Source: Pseudomonas sp. H1h (GTDB taxonomy: Bacteria; Pseudomonadota; Gammaproteobacteria; Pseudomonadales; Pseudomonadaceae). Taken from it: 64,000 bases of DNA. Shown piece by piece: positions 51,405 through 60,385 of this stretch. Location of the stretch: contig NZ_AYMJ01000030.1 in assembly GCF_000633255.1 (NCBI RefSeq), positions 62,001 through 126,000 of the forward strand. The letters run 5' to 3'. The notes below the pieces were generated by a model, which saw only the letters and a list, made by a program, of their open reading frames with translations, was not told the DNA's origin and did not search any database. Positions within the stretch are counted from its first letter, which is position 1. Each line of letters begins with the position of its first letter. A program made the position numbers and the translations under genes.

Positions 51405-52301
51405 ATGCTCGCGCGCCTGCTGTTTTTCTGTGGTCTTTTCATGGCCTCCACCTCGGCTGTGGCCATGACGATCTACAAATCCACCGATGCCAACGGCGTG
51501 GTCTCGTACAGCGACCGGCCGAGCAAAGGCTCGCAGGTGTTCGTGTTTCAGGACCGCATGGTCGAGCACCTGGAGCGCCAGGTGTATCTCGACATCAAGA
51601 AGCAGAAGGGCACCGATGTGGTGTTTGTGCGCAACGATCTGTACGCACCGGTCGAGGTCGCACTGGCATTTACCGGAATGAGTAACGTACGTGGCGCACC
51701 GGCTCAGACCATTCGCCGGGTGTTGCCGGCGCGCAGTAATACGCGTCTGGCGCTGCTGACGGCGATCACCGGCAGCAAGCCGCTGGTGTATTCGCCGCAG
51801 TTCCAGTATGCGCTGGGTGACCCTGCGGGAGCCGCTCAGAGCTATCGCTATCCGTTGCCATGGCGGGGCGGGCCGTTCCGCCTCAGCCAGGGTGCCAACG
51901 GCCAATACAGCCACTACGGGCCGAAGAACAAATACGCGATGGACATCGCCATGCCGGTCGGCACACAGATCATCGCGGCGCGGGCCGGGGTGGTGGTGAA
52001 AACCGAAAACTCGCAGAGTGGGCGCGGCAATGATGCCTCGGGCAATTTCGTCCGGGTGCTGCACGATGACGGCACGATGGGCGTGTACCTGCACCTCAAG
52101 CAAGGCTCGGTGAGCGTCCGTGAGGGGCAGCGGGTGACGGTCGGCAGCCCGCTGGCGCTGTCCGGCAACACCGGCAACAGCAGCGGCCCGCACCTGCACT
52201 TTGTGGTGCAGCGCAATACCGGGCAGGGGCTGGTGTCGATTCCGTATCAGTTCAACCAGCCGCTGGGGGCGTTGCCCAACTTTGCGTTGGGCAAGCAGTG
52301 A
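51405..52301 (+). CDS. M23 (LytM) peptidase with N-terminal DUF4124-like segment
   Basis: The 298-residue product has a signal peptide (1-20, ending AVA). A short DUF4124-like start YKSTDANGVVSYSDRPSKG is followed by a linker and a C-terminal lysostaphin-type zinc endopeptidase domain. The zinc site is intact: HYGPKNKYAMDIAMPVGT supplies His and Asp, and GPHLHF the HxH. It should cut peptidoglycan cross-links in the periplasm. It corresponds to PA5363. The ATG at 51405 is preferred to an in-frame TTG two codons earlier. Confidence 0.88.
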   Translation: MLARLLFFCGLFMASTSAVAMTIYKSTDANGVVSYSDRPSKGSQVFVFQDRMVEHLERQVYLDIKKQKGTDVVFVRNDLYAPVEVALAFTGMSNVRGAPAQTIRRVLPARSNTRLALLTAITGSKPLVYSPQFQYALGDPAGAAQSYRYPLPWRGGPFRLSQGANGQYSHYGPKNKYAMDIAMPVGTQIIAARAGVVVKTENSQSGRGNDASGNFVRVLHDDGTMGVYLHLKQGSVSVREGQRVTVGSPLALSGNTGNSSGPHLHFVVQRNTGQGLVSIPYQFNQPLGALPNFALGKQ

Positions 52302-52321
52302 TGTGTTGCCGCTGCAGGCCC

Positions 52322-52390
52322 ATTCGCGAGCAAGCCCGCTCCCACAGTTGAAATGCATTCCAGTGTGGGAGCGGGCTTGCTCGCGAAAGG
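52322..52390. repeat. REPIN, compact tail-to-tail pair
   Basis: TTCGCGAGCAAGCCCGCTCCCACAG and the inverted arm TGTGGGAGCGGGCTTGCTCGCGAA lie 15 bp apart in the convergent gap between the M23 and CorC-like genes. Confidence 0.92.
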
Positions 52391-52415
52391 ATCGGCGTGG
52401 TGCCGGATCAGCCGA

Positions 52416-53756
52416 TCAATCCAGCATCAACACCTTCGCCAGCACAATCTTCGGCCCTTTCATCTTCTTGATGATGATCCGCAGGCCTTCGACTTCCAGT
52501 ACTTCTTCCTCTTCCGGCACCCGTTTCAGAGTCTCGTAGACCAGCCCGGCGAGGGTTTCGGCTTCGATGTGGTCCAGATCAATGCCGAGCAGGCGCTCAA
52601 CCTTGAACAACGGTGTATCACCGCGTACCAGCAGCTTGCCCGGCTGATAGGCGAGAATCCCGCGTTCGGCCTTGCGGTGTTCGTCCTGGATGTCGCCGAC
52701 CAGCACTTCCAGCACGTCTTCCATGGTCAGGTAGCCGATGATGTTGCCGTCGGCTTCTTCAACCACAGCGAAGTGCGAGCCGCCCTTGCGGAACTGCTCC
52801 AGCAACTGCGACAGCGGCATATGTCGCGACACGCGCTCCAGCGGACGAGTCAGTTCTGCCAGGTTGAACGACTCGGGAATGTGGTCCAGCGCCGCCAGCT
52901 CCAGCAGCAGGTCCTTGATGTGCAGCAGGCCGACGAACTCCTGGCGCTCGCTGTCGTACACCGGGTAACGGCTGAACTTGTGGCGACGGAACATCGCCAG
53001 GATTTCTTTCAGCGGCGCATTGAATTCGAGGGTGATCAGGTCTTCCCGGGAGTTGGCCCAGTCGACCACTTCCAGCTCGCCCATTTCCACCGCCGAGGCC
53101 AGCACGCGCATGCCCTGGTCGCTCGGGTCCTGACCACGGCTGGAGTGCAGGATCAGTTTCAGTTCTTCGCGGCTGTAATGGTGTTCGTGGTGCGGGCCGG
53201 GCTCGCCTTGGCCGGCGATACGCAAAATCGCGTTGGCACTGGCGTTGAGCAGGTAGATCGCCGGGTACATCGCCCAGTAGAACAGGTACAGCGGCACCGC
53301 TGTCCACAGCGAGAGCAGCTCGGGTTTGCGGATCGCCCACGACTTGGGCGCCAGCTCACCGACCACGATGTGCAGGTAGGAAATGATGAAGAACGCGGTA
53401 AAGAACGAAATGCCTTTGACCACTTCCGGCGACTGCACGCCGATCGCGCTCAGCAGCGGCTCGAGAATGTGCGCGAACGCCGGCTCACCGACCCAGCCCA
53501 GGCCAAGGGAGGCCAGGGTGATACCGAGCTGACACGCCGAGAGGTAGGCATCGAGCTGACTGTGTACGGTGCGCAGGATATGCCCGCGCCAGCCGTTCTT
53601 GTCGGCGATGGCCTCGACCCGGGTCGAGCGCAGTTTGACCATGGCGAATTCCGCCGCAACGAAAAAGCCGTTGAGCAAAACCAGGATCAGAGCGAAAAGA
53701 ATCATGCCGAAATCGGCGAATATTGTTGCGAGGGACAAGCCAGGGGAAGGGTCCAT
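52416..53756 (-). CDS. CNNM/CorC-family membrane protein (HlyC/CorC transporter-like)
   Basis: The 446-residue product has a DUF21 membrane domain with three to four helices (about 10-175, GFFVAAEFAMVKLR near the start), then a CBS pair (about 215-340, with FSRYPVYD and HFAVVEE) and a C-terminal CorC_HlyC domain (about 350-430). The family includes magnesium and cobalt efflux proteins; the hemolysin label is historical. It converges on the M23 gene and is co-oriented with phoR across a 123-bp gap. Confidence 0.9.
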   Translation of the reverse strand: MDPSPGLSLATIFADFGMILFALILVLLNGFFVAAEFAMVKLRSTRVEAIADKNGWRGHILRTVHSQLDAYLSACQLGITLASLGLGWVGEPAFAHILEPLLSAIGVQSPEVVKGISFFTAFFIISYLHIVVGELAPKSWAIRKPELLSLWTAVPLYLFYWAMYPAIYLLNASANAILRIAGQGEPGPHHEHHYSREELKLILHSSRGQDPSDQGMRVLASAVEMGELEVVDWANSREDLITLEFNAPLKEILAMFRRHKFSRYPVYDSERQEFVGLLHIKDLLLELAALDHIPESFNLAELTRPLERVSRHMPLSQLLEQFRKGGSHFAVVEEADGNIIGYLTMEDVLEVLVGDIQDEHRKAERGILAYQPGKLLVRGDTPLFKVERLLGIDLDHIEAETLAGLVYETLKRVPEEEEVLEVEGLRIIIKKMKGPKIVLAKVLMLD

Positions 53757-53879
53757 GATGGAGTTTTGCGGGTTCCGTGTGATTCGTAAGAGAGAAAAAA
53801 TCGCGCCTGAAAGGCAGACGCAAGTCAGCCAATGTAGCGGCTGACATGGCGATTGCCTAGTGGCGCGTGCTGGCCGGCA

Positions 53880-55202
53880 TCACTCGGCGGCGCTGATTGC
53901 CCGTGCCTGAGCGACCTGGGCCGGGGCGAAATGGCAGGTGAACGTGCTGCCGTGACCGGGCACGCTGCTGATCTCCATCCGCGCGCGGTGGCGCAGCAAC
54001 ACGTGTTTGACGATCGCCAGGCCCAGGCCAGTGCCACCGGTATTGGAATTGCGACTGGAATCGACGCGGTAGAAGCGTTCGGTCAGGCGCGGCAGGTGTT
54101 TGCTGTCGATGCCGATCCCGGAATCCTGCACGCTCAAGTGCGCGCCCTGATCGTCGCCCCACCAGCGAATGCGGATGTTGCCCTCGGCCGGGGTGTACTT
54201 CACGGCGTTGAACACCAAATTGGAAAACGCGCTGCGCAGTTCTGCCTCGCTGCCCTTGAGCAGGATCTTTGCGTCAGCTTCGAGAGTAATGCGCTGGTTT
54301 TTCTGTCCGGACAACTGCTGCGCATCGCTCTTGATCGATTGCAGCAGCGTATCGACCTGCACCGGCTGGTTGTCCGACGGGTAATCGGTGGCTTCCAGTT
54401 TCGCCAGCAGCAACAGATCGTTGAGCAGCGTCTGCATGCGTCCGCCCTGTTGTTGCATCTGTTGCAGGGCACGACTCCAGCGCGGATTCACCTCCTCGAC
54501 GTTGTCGAGCAGGGTTTCCAGGTAGCCGCAGATCACCGTCAGCGGCGTGCGCAATTCGTGGGAGACGTTGGCGATGAAGTCTTTGCGCATCTGTTCCAGT
54601 TGATGGATGCGCGTGACGTCGCGCACCAGCATCAGATGCTCGTTGTTACCGTAGCGGGTGAGGTACAGCTGAATGCGTACGCGATCGTTGGTCGGTGAAG
54701 GGATTTCCAGCGGCTCGGCGTAGCTTTCCTGCTCGAAGTACTCCTTGAAGCGCGGATGGCGTACCAGGTTGGTCACCGGTTGGCCGCTGTCCTGCGGGGT
54801 CTTGAGGCCGAGCAGGGTTTCGGCGGCGCGGTTCCACCATTCCAGGTTGCCGTCGCTGTCGAGCATGATCACCGCGTCTTTCAGCGCGGCGGTGGACTCC
54901 TGCACGCGGTCGATCACCGCTTGCAGACGCCCGCGCACCCGTTGGTCGCGGCGTTGCAGGTGGTAGATGCTGTCGAACACCTCGCCCCACAGGCCGTAGC
55001 CGTCGGGCGGTGCTTCATCGGGTTGGTGCAGGCGCAGCCATTCGTGCAGGCGCAGCAATTGCTTGAGCGTCCAGGCCAGGTACAGGCCCAGGCCTGCAGC
55101 GAGGCTCCAGCCGTAATAGCCGCTGATCAGGCCGATCACCAGACAGGCGGTGACCAGCAACAGCATGTGGCGAATCAGGGTGCCATGCCAGTTTTGATTC
55201 AC
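53880..55202 (-). CDS. phoR: Phosphate-regulon sensor kinase PhoR
   Basis: The 440-residue product has two N-terminal helices (about 12-48), a charged linker, a PAS domain (about 98-200) and the HisKA domain with phospho-acceptor His215 in VSHELRTPL. The ATPase domain follows, with the N, G1 and G2 boxes FNAVKYTP, DSGIGID and GGTGLGLAIVKH. It autophosphorylates when Pst-PhoU signals low phosphate and passes the phosphate to PhoB. The start is a GTG. The gene follows phoB by 38 bp in the same operon. Confidence 0.95.
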   Translation of the reverse strand: MNQNWHGTLIRHMLLLVTACLVIGLISGYYGWSLAAGLGLYLAWTLKQLLRLHEWLRLHQPDEAPPDGYGLWGEVFDSIYHLQRRDQRVRGRLQAVIDRVQESTAALKDAVIMLDSDGNLEWWNRAAETLLGLKTPQDSGQPVTNLVRHPRFKEYFEQESYAEPLEIPSPTNDRVRIQLYLTRYGNNEHLMLVRDVTRIHQLEQMRKDFIANVSHELRTPLTVICGYLETLLDNVEEVNPRWSRALQQMQQQGGRMQTLLNDLLLLAKLEATDYPSDNQPVQVDTLLQSIKSDAQQLSGQKNQRITLEADAKILLKGSEAELRSAFSNLVFNAVKYTPAEGNIRIRWWGDDQGAHLSVQDSGIGIDSKHLPRLTERFYRVDSSRNSNTGGTGLGLAIVKHVLLRHRARMEISSVPGHGSTFTCHFAPAQVAQARAISAAE

Positions 55203-55240
55203 GGAAAATACGGTCCTTGTCAGCGAGTCTGGCGGTCGGG

Positions 55241-55930
55241 TCAGGCCTTGGTGGAAAACCGGTAGCCAGTGCCGCGCACGGTTTGTACCAGATTTTCGTA
55301 GGCGTCGCCGAGGGCCTTGCGCAGGCGCCGGATGTGCACGTCGACGGTGCGCTCTTCAACATAGACGTTGCCGCCCCAGACTTGATCCAGCAACTGCCCG
55401 CGGGTGTAGGCGCGTTCCTGGTGGGTCATGAAGAATTGAAGCAGACGGTATTCGGTCGGACCCATCTCGGCGGGTTTGCCATCGATGGTCACGCGGTGGC
55501 TGATCGGGTCGAGCAGCAGGCCGCCGACTTCAATCGGCGCTTCGCCATCGGTCGGGCCGGCGCGGCGCAGCACAGCCTTGAGGCGGGCAACCAGTTCGCG
55601 TGGCGAGAATGGCTTGGTGATGTAATCGTCGGCGCCGACTTCAAGGCCCTGGATCTTGTTGTCCTCTTCACCCTTGGCGGTGAGCATGATGATCGGGATG
55701 TCCCCGGTCAGCTCGTCGCGCTTGAGGCGTCGGGCCAGTTCGATGCCGGAGGTGCCGGGCAGCATCCAGTCGAGCAGGATCAGGTCCGGTTTGCGGTCAA
55801 CGATAATGGCGTGTGCCTGCTGCGAGTTCTCTGCCTCGAGGCAGTCATAGCCGGCCATTTCCAACGCAACGGCGATCATTTCGCGAATGGGCGCTTCGTC
55901 GTCGACGATCAGAATGCTCCTGCCAACCAT
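55241..55930 (-). CDS. phoB: Phosphate-regulon response regulator PhoB
   Basis: The 229-residue OmpR-type activator has a receiver (1-120) with acidic pair Asp10-Asp11, phospho-acceptor Asp54 (LILLDWMLPGTSG) and Lys in TKPFSPREL. The winged-helix DNA-binding domain (about 130-228) contains VEERTVDVHIRRLRKALG. It binds the PHO boxes found here before pstS, pstC and its own gene, so it autoactivates. GAGGATTAAGGC precedes the ATG. Confidence 0.97.
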   Translation of the reverse strand: MVGRSILIVDDEAPIREMIAVALEMAGYDCLEAENSQQAHAIIVDRKPDLILLDWMLPGTSGIELARRLKRDELTGDIPIIMLTAKGEEDNKIQGLEVGADDYITKPFSPRELVARLKAVLRRAGPTDGEAPIEVGGLLLDPISHRVTIDGKPAEMGPTEYRLLQFFMTHQERAYTRGQLLDQVWGGNVYVEERTVDVHIRRLRKALGDAYENLVQTVRGTGYRFSTKA

Positions 55931-55983
55931 GCCTTAATCCTCTTGTCATTTAACTGTCTTGCGCCGCATTAGATAACGGAATT

Positions 55984-56001
55984 ATTGCAGTCGTGTGACA
56001 G
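55984..56001 (-). promoter_or_regulatory. PHO box upstream of phoBR
   Basis: Read on the minus strand, CTGTCAC-ACGA-CTGCAAT shows two PhoB heptamers with the 4-bp gap. The first has one and the second two mismatches to CTGTCAT. It lies 54 bp before the phoB start. Confidence 0.7.
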
Positions 56002-56081
56002 TATTTTAGTCGCCCGGCGGTTGGCGTGATCCTGGACTAAGCTCTAAGTCCGAATCCTGACAACCACAAAAGAAGGTTTCC

Positions 56082-56465
56082 ATGACTCAAATGACTGCTT
56101 CTTTCAAAGCTCTGCTGATGGCTGCTGCGCTGACTCTGCCCGGACTGGCGATGGCGGCCGAACCGGCCATGATGAAAGACGGCATGATGGTCGATCACAA
56201 AGGCATGACCGTTTACACGTTCGACAAGGACGCTGGCGGCAAGTCGATGTGCAACGGTGATTGTGCGAAGAACTGGCCACCGATGATGGCGCCGGCGGGT
56301 GCCAAGGCTGAAGGCAAATGGACGGTGATCAAGCGTGACGACGGCATGATGCAGTACGCCTACGACGGTAAGCCGCTGTATACCTTCATGAAGGATGAAA
56401 AGCCCGGTGACATGAAGGGCGATGGCATGAAGGATGTCTGGCACGTGATGCACGAGCACAAGTAA
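56082..56465 (+). CDS. Small secreted protein with two COG4315-type repeats
   Basis: The 127-residue product has a signal peptide (about 1-25, ending AMA). A Met-rich mature protein follows, with two copies of the secreted repeat (PF03640-like): KGMTVYTFDKDAGGKSMCNGDCAKNWPP and YDGKPLYTFMKDEKPGD. The CNGDC pair suggests a disulfide or metal site. Function unknown; related proteins are annotated as predicted lipoproteins, but no lipobox is seen here. AGAAGG lies before the ATG. Confidence 0.87.
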   Translation: MTQMTASFKALLMAAALTLPGLAMAAEPAMMKDGMMVDHKGMTVYTFDKDAGGKSMCNGDCAKNWPPMMAPAGAKAEGKWTVIKRDDGMMQYAYDGKPLYTFMKDEKPGDMKGDGMKDVWHVMHEHK

Positions 56466-56476
56466 ACGCAAATCCC

Positions 56477-56568
56477 CTGTAGGAGTGAGTCTGCTCGCGA
56501 AGGCGTCGTGTCAGTCAGTAAATGTGTCAACTGATACACCGCTATCGCGAGCAAGCCCGCTCCCACAG
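56477..56568. repeat. REPIN: inverted pair of REP palindromes
   Basis: CTGTAGGAGTGAGTCTGCTCGCGAA and the inverted arm ATCGCGAGCAAGCCCGCTCCCACAG lie in the convergent gap before ubiA. The first arm is diverged. Confidence 0.9.
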
Positions 56569-56578
56569 GTCACGCACC

Positions 56579-57469
56579 TCAACGCAACGCGTAATCCAGC
56601 ACGATCCCGACAAAAATCGCCAGCCCGGCCCAATGGTTGTGCAAAAACGCCTTGAAACAACGCATGCGGTCCCGGTCACGGGTGTACCAGAACTCCCACG
56701 CGTAACAACCCGCCGCTACCAGCAGGCCGAGATGGAACCACGTCCCCAGCTCGAACTTCGACCCGGCCAGCAGCAGGCAAGCCAATGACAGCGCCTGCAG
56801 CGTCAGGATGATCACCCGATCCGCATCGCCGAACAGAATCGCGGTGGATTTCACGCCGATCTTCAGGTCGTCGTCACGATCGGTCATCGCGTAATAAGTG
56901 TCGTAACCCACCGTCCACAGCAGGTTGGCGATCCACAGCAGCCATGCGGCGGCGGGCAGTTCACCGGTTTCGGCGGTGAATGCCATCGGCATGCCCCACG
57001 AGAACGCCGCGCCGAGCACCACTTGCGGGTAATAGGTATAGCGCTTCATGAACGGGTAGGTGAACGCCAGCGCCAGGCCGCCCAGCGATAGCCAGATGGT
57101 CGGCGCATTGGTGCATAGCACCAGCAGGAAACTCACGCCCATCAGCAGCGCGAAGAATACCAGCGCCTCTTTCGAACTGATCTTGCCGCTGGCCAGCGGT
57201 CGTTGCGCGGTGCGTTTGACGTGGCCGTCGACCTTGCGGTCGGCCCAGTCGTTGATCACACAGCCACCGGCGCGGGTCAGCACCACGCCGAGCACGAAAA
57301 TCGCGATGTTGGCCAGCGACGGCGAGCCTTTGCCGGCAATCCACAGCGCCCACAGCGTTGGCCACAGCAGCAGGTAAATGCCGATCGGCTTGTCCATGCG
57401 CGTCAGCTGAATGAAATCCCAGGCACGCGGGTTCAAGCGGTTCAGGGACTTGAGCAGGCTCTGGTACAT
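56579..57469 (-). CDS. ubiA: 4-Hydroxybenzoate polyprenyltransferase
   Basis: The 296-residue membrane enzyme attaches the polyprenyl tail to 4-hydroxybenzoate in ubiquinone synthesis. Both Asp-rich motifs are intact: NDWADRKVDGHVKRT (near residue 70) and YAMTDRDDDLKIGVKS (near 190), which bind Mg-diphosphate. Eight or nine helices are predicted. I start at the ATG at 57469, which overlaps the ubiC stop (TGATG); a longer frame into ubiC is a shadow. Confidence 0.96.
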   Translation of the reverse strand: MYQSLLKSLNRLNPRAWDFIQLTRMDKPIGIYLLLWPTLWALWIAGKGSPSLANIAIFVLGVVLTRAGGCVINDWADRKVDGHVKRTAQRPLASGKISSKEALVFFALLMGVSFLLVLCTNAPTIWLSLGGLALAFTYPFMKRYTYYPQVVLGAAFSWGMPMAFTAETGELPAAAWLLWIANLLWTVGYDTYYAMTDRDDDLKIGVKSTAILFGDADRVIILTLQALSLACLLLAGSKFELGTWFHLGLLVAAGCYAWEFWYTRDRDRMRCFKAFLHNHWAGLAIFVGIVLDYALR

Positions 57470-58029
57470 CAGCAGTTCTCCGGATGGGCGCGGGCGGCGC
57501 TCCACAACGTCGGCAGGAAAATCTCCGCCACCAGCACGCTCAAGGCGCCACGGTCGAAACGCGAGCGGCGCGCCCACAATTCAGGCGCACGGCAGGCGGC
57601 CGGCAACCAGCCTTGCGGGTAGTGGCAGACCTCAATGGCGCGACGCTGAAAGGCGTGGTCGCAAAACAGCAGTTCACCCAGCGAGCGGCTCCCCAGTTCG
57701 TCCATGTGCAAGCCGTCGCCTTGCAGGGCGGCGCGCGACGCCACGCTGCGGGCAAACACCCAGGCCTCGCCGTGACCGCGCAGATACACCTCGCGCACCC
57801 AGCCTTCGCTGCCTTCGGCCAGCTCCAGCGCCGCGCATTCGTCACTGCGCAGAGTGTCCCAGCCTTCGAACAACGGCGTGACGCTGAAGCCGTCATTGGA
57901 CAGCCGCGTCAGGCGGCGGGTCAGCGAGCCTTCGTCGAACAACCAGTCGAGGGTCAACGAATCGGGAAGGGGCGTCAGTCGACTTTGAGTCAGCCAGAGC
58001 GGGGCCGGGCAGGCATTTGAATGGTGCAC
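57469..58029 (-). CDS. ubiC: Chorismate-pyruvate lyase
   Basis: The 186-residue enzyme converts chorismate to 4-hydroxybenzoate and pyruvate, the first committed step to ubiquinone and the source of the UbiA substrate. UbiC features are visible: LDWLFDEGSLTRRL at the start, a VREVYLRG segment with the conserved Arg, and LGELLF. The only sensible start is GTG at 58029. Its stop codon shares a base with the ubiA start, so the two are coupled. Confidence 0.92.
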   Translation of the reverse strand: MHHSNACPAPLWLTQSRLTPLPDSLTLDWLFDEGSLTRRLTRLSNDGFSVTPLFEGWDTLRSDECAALELAEGSEGWVREVYLRGHGEAWVFARSVASRAALQGDGLHMDELGSRSLGELLFCDHAFQRRAIEVCHYPQGWLPAACRAPELWARRSRFDRGALSVLVAEIFLPTLWSAARAHPENC

Positions 58030-58228
58030 AATGAGTCATTATTGGCCGCAAATGAGGCGGCGAGCTTAACATGGCGTGCTGCGAATTTGATGGATCCGGG
58101 GCGCCGTTGCACCGAACAGGCTTGCATCTGCCCGGCACCATCAGTACAAAACGCCCTGAGCCGGATGGCAGCGCACCTCCATCGACCATTCGCGCCGACA
58201 CAAGCCTGAATCCTGAGGAAGTACCTGA

Positions 58229-58396
58229 ATGAACAAGTGGCAATGTATTGTCTGTGGCCTGATTTACGACGAGGCATTGGGTTGGCCGGATGACGGCATC
58301 GCGCCAGGCACTAAATGGGAAGACGTGCCGGAAGACTGGCTTTGCCCGGACTGCGGTGTCGGCAAGCAAGATTTCGAAATGTACGCAATCGGCTAA
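58229..58396 (+). CDS. rubA: Rubredoxin
   Basis: The 55-residue one-iron electron carrier is complete. The iron is held by Cys6, Cys9, Cys39 and Cys42 in CIVCG and CPDCG, with the usual Tyr and Trp core residues. GAGGAAG precedes the ATG. It accepts electrons from the reductase encoded 19 bp downstream and can supply alkane hydroxylases or oxidative-stress enzymes. P. aeruginosa carries two rubredoxin genes at this place (PA5350-PA5351); only one is present here. Confidence 0.96.
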   Translation: MNKWQCIVCGLIYDEALGWPDDGIAPGTKWEDVPEDWLCPDCGVGKQDFEMYAIG

Positions 58397-58415
58397 TACG
58401 GAAAAGGAGTAAGGC

Positions 58416-59564
58416 ATGAACGCACCTGTCGTAATCGTCGGCACCGGGCTTGCTGGCTACAACCTGGCCCGGGAGTTTCGCAAACTCGACAGCGAAACCC
58501 CGCTGCTGCTGATTACCGCCGATGACGGGCGCTCTTACTCCAAGCCGATGCTCTCCACCGGTTTCGGCAAGAACAAGGACGCCGATGGCCTGAGCATGGC
58601 CGAACCCGGCGCCATGGCCGAGCAGTTGAAGGCCGAGGTGCGCACCCACACGCGCATCAGTGGCATCGACGCCGGCCACAAGCGCCTGTGGATCGGCGAA
58701 GAAGCGGTGTACTACCGCGACCTGATCCTCGCCTGGGGCGCGGAAACCGTGCGTGTGCCGATCGAGGGCGATGGCGCCGAGCTGGTATTCCCGATCAACG
58801 ATCTCGAAGACTACGCGCGCTTTCGTGCAGCCGCTGCGGGCAAGCGCCGCGTCTTGCTGCTCGGTGCCGGCCTGATCGGCTGCGAATTCGCCAACGACCT
58901 GATCCTCGGTGGTTACGAGGTGCAGCTGGTGGCGCCGTGCGAGCAAGTCATGCCGATGCTGTTGCACCCGGCCGCTGCGGCCGCCGTGCAGGCCGGGCTG
59001 GAAAGCCTGGGGGCCCGTTTCCACCTCGGCCCGGTGCTGACTCGTCTGCAAAAAGTCGCGGATGGGCTGGAGGCGCATCTGTCCGACGGTCAGGTGATTG
59101 CCTGCGATGTGGTGGTGTCGGCCATCGGCCTGCGCCCGCGCATCGATCTGGCGGCGGCGGCCGGCGTGCAGGTCAACCGTGGCGTCGTCGTTGACCGCCA
59201 CCTGAAGACCTCTCACGCCAATATTTACGCCTTGGGCGACTGCGCCGAGGTCGATGGGCTGAATCTGTTGTACGTGATGCCCCTCATGAGCTGTGCGCGT
59301 GCGCTGGCACAAACCCTGGCGGGCAATCCGACGGCGGTGAGCTACGGCCCGATGCCGATCACCGTGAAAACCCCGGTGTGCCCGTTGGTCGTTTCGCCAC
59401 CGCCACGGGGCAGCGAAGGGGTCTGGACCGTTGAAGGGCAGGGCGCCGACATCAAGGCCCTGTGCCACAGCGCCGACGGCCAGTTGCTCGGCTACGCGCT
59501 GACCGGCGCGGCGGTGATGGAAAAACTCACCCTGAACAAACAGCTTCCGGCCCTGCTGGCGTAA
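58416..59564 (+). CDS. rubB: Rubredoxin-NAD+ reductase
   Basis: The 382-residue flavoprotein passes electrons from NADH to rubredoxin. The FAD-binding VIVGTGLAGYNLA loop is at residues 6-18, a second dinucleotide loop LLLGAGLIGCEFA (near 146-158) binds NADH, and IYALGDCAEVDG is the second FAD motif. It matches PA5349. AAGGAG precedes the ATG, and it forms an operon with the rubredoxin gene. Confidence 0.95.
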   Translation: MNAPVVIVGTGLAGYNLAREFRKLDSETPLLLITADDGRSYSKPMLSTGFGKNKDADGLSMAEPGAMAEQLKAEVRTHTRISGIDAGHKRLWIGEEAVYYRDLILAWGAETVRVPIEGDGAELVFPINDLEDYARFRAAAAGKRRVLLLGAGLIGCEFANDLILGGYEVQLVAPCEQVMPMLLHPAAAAAVQAGLESLGARFHLGPVLTRLQKVADGLEAHLSDGQVIACDVVVSAIGLRPRIDLAAAAGVQVNRGVVVDRHLKTSHANIYALGDCAEVDGLNLLYVMPLMSCARALAQTLAGNPTAVSYGPMPITVKTPVCPLVVSPPPRGSEGVWTVEGQGADIKALCHSADGQLLGYALTGAAVMEKLTLNKQLPALLA

Positions 59565-59754
59565 ATACCGGTCGTTCTGTCGGAATCACCCCGCTTTTGC
59601 CCCTACAAAGGTCGCGGGGAGACTGGCGCAGCCGGTATCCGCGTGCCATCCTCACTCCCGTCTGCCGCAGAGTAGAGCCTGCGGCGCCTTGGGCGCTGTT
59701 CCAACGAGAACAGCACGGACATAACAACAAAAAACCGTCAAAGGGGCTTCACTA

Positions 59755-60030
59755 ATGCGTAAACCAGAACTCGCCGCTGCAATCGCTGAAAAAGCGGATC
59801 TGACCAAAGAACAGGCCAACCGCGTTCTCAACGCCGTCCTCGAAGAAATCACCGGTGCTCTGCACCGCAAGGACAGCGTCACGCTGGTGGGCTTCGGCAC
59901 CTTCCTGCAACGCCACCGCGGCGCCCGCACCGGCAAAAACCCGCAAACCGGCGAGCCGGTCAAAATCAAGGCCAGCAACACCGTGGCATTCAAGCCAGGC
60001 AAGTCGTTGAAAGACAGCGTCAATCCTTAA
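59755..60030 (+). CDS. hupA: DNA-binding protein HU
   Basis: The 91-residue nucleoid protein bends DNA. The HU core is complete: RKPELAAAIAEKADLTKEQA at the start, GFGTFLQRHRGARTGKNPQTGEP with the DNA-inserting Pro in the arm, and VAFKPGKSLKDSVN at the end. It corresponds to PA5348. GGGG lies before the ATG. It is transcribed alone and followed by a strong terminator. Confidence 0.95.
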   Translation: MRKPELAAAIAEKADLTKEQANRVLNAVLEEITGALHRKDSVTLVGFGTFLQRHRGARTGKNPQTGEPVKIKASNTVAFKPGKSLKDSVNP

Positions 60031-60074
60031 TGGCGGCGCACTCCCTGATTAACGGGGAGCAGCGCAATAAAAAA

Positions 60075-60110
60075 ATGGGCACACCGATTGCGGTCGGGTG
60101 CCCATTTTTT
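60075..60110. terminator. Rho-independent terminator of the HU gene (bidirectional form)
   Basis: An 8-bp stem ATGGGCAC/GTGCCCAT is flanked by seven A residues on the left and TTTTTT on the right, so it can work in both directions. Confidence 0.92.
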
Positions 60111-60131
60111 GTGGCTGACGAATGACTGGGA

Positions 60132-60300
60132 TCAGGCCGAGAAAAAATACCGGGTCAGGTGAAAGAAGATCGGCGCCGCGAAGCAAATCGAGTCCATCCG
60201 ACTAAGCATGCCACCGTGATCCTTGATCATCGTCCCTCATCTTTTGCGACCAAGCTGCGTTTGATGGCCGACATGAGGCAATCCGAGATTGGGGCGCATT
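60132..60300 (-). pseudogene. 3' remnant of a phosphatidate cytidylyltransferase (CdsA-like) gene, frameshifted
   Basis: The last 33 codons read MIKDHGGMLSRMDSICFAAP then IFFHLTRYFFSA and stop; HGGxLxRxDS is the diagnostic CdsA metal-binding end. Directly upstream, in another frame, lies ISDCLMSAIKRSLVAKDEG, the preceding CdsA segment (usually GDxxMSxIKRxxxxKDxG). Joining the two needs a change of one reading frame near 60231. No more of the gene is recognisable beyond about 60300, so some 250 N-terminal codons are gone. The intact family makes CDP-diacylglycerol at the inner membrane. Confidence 0.75.
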
Positions 60301-60385
60301 CCCTGAAAAACAGGAGAAATCGTAAGTGCAAAATGGATACATCGATCGTGATATGTGGCCCACTTTGTTGTGAATATTGATTTGT

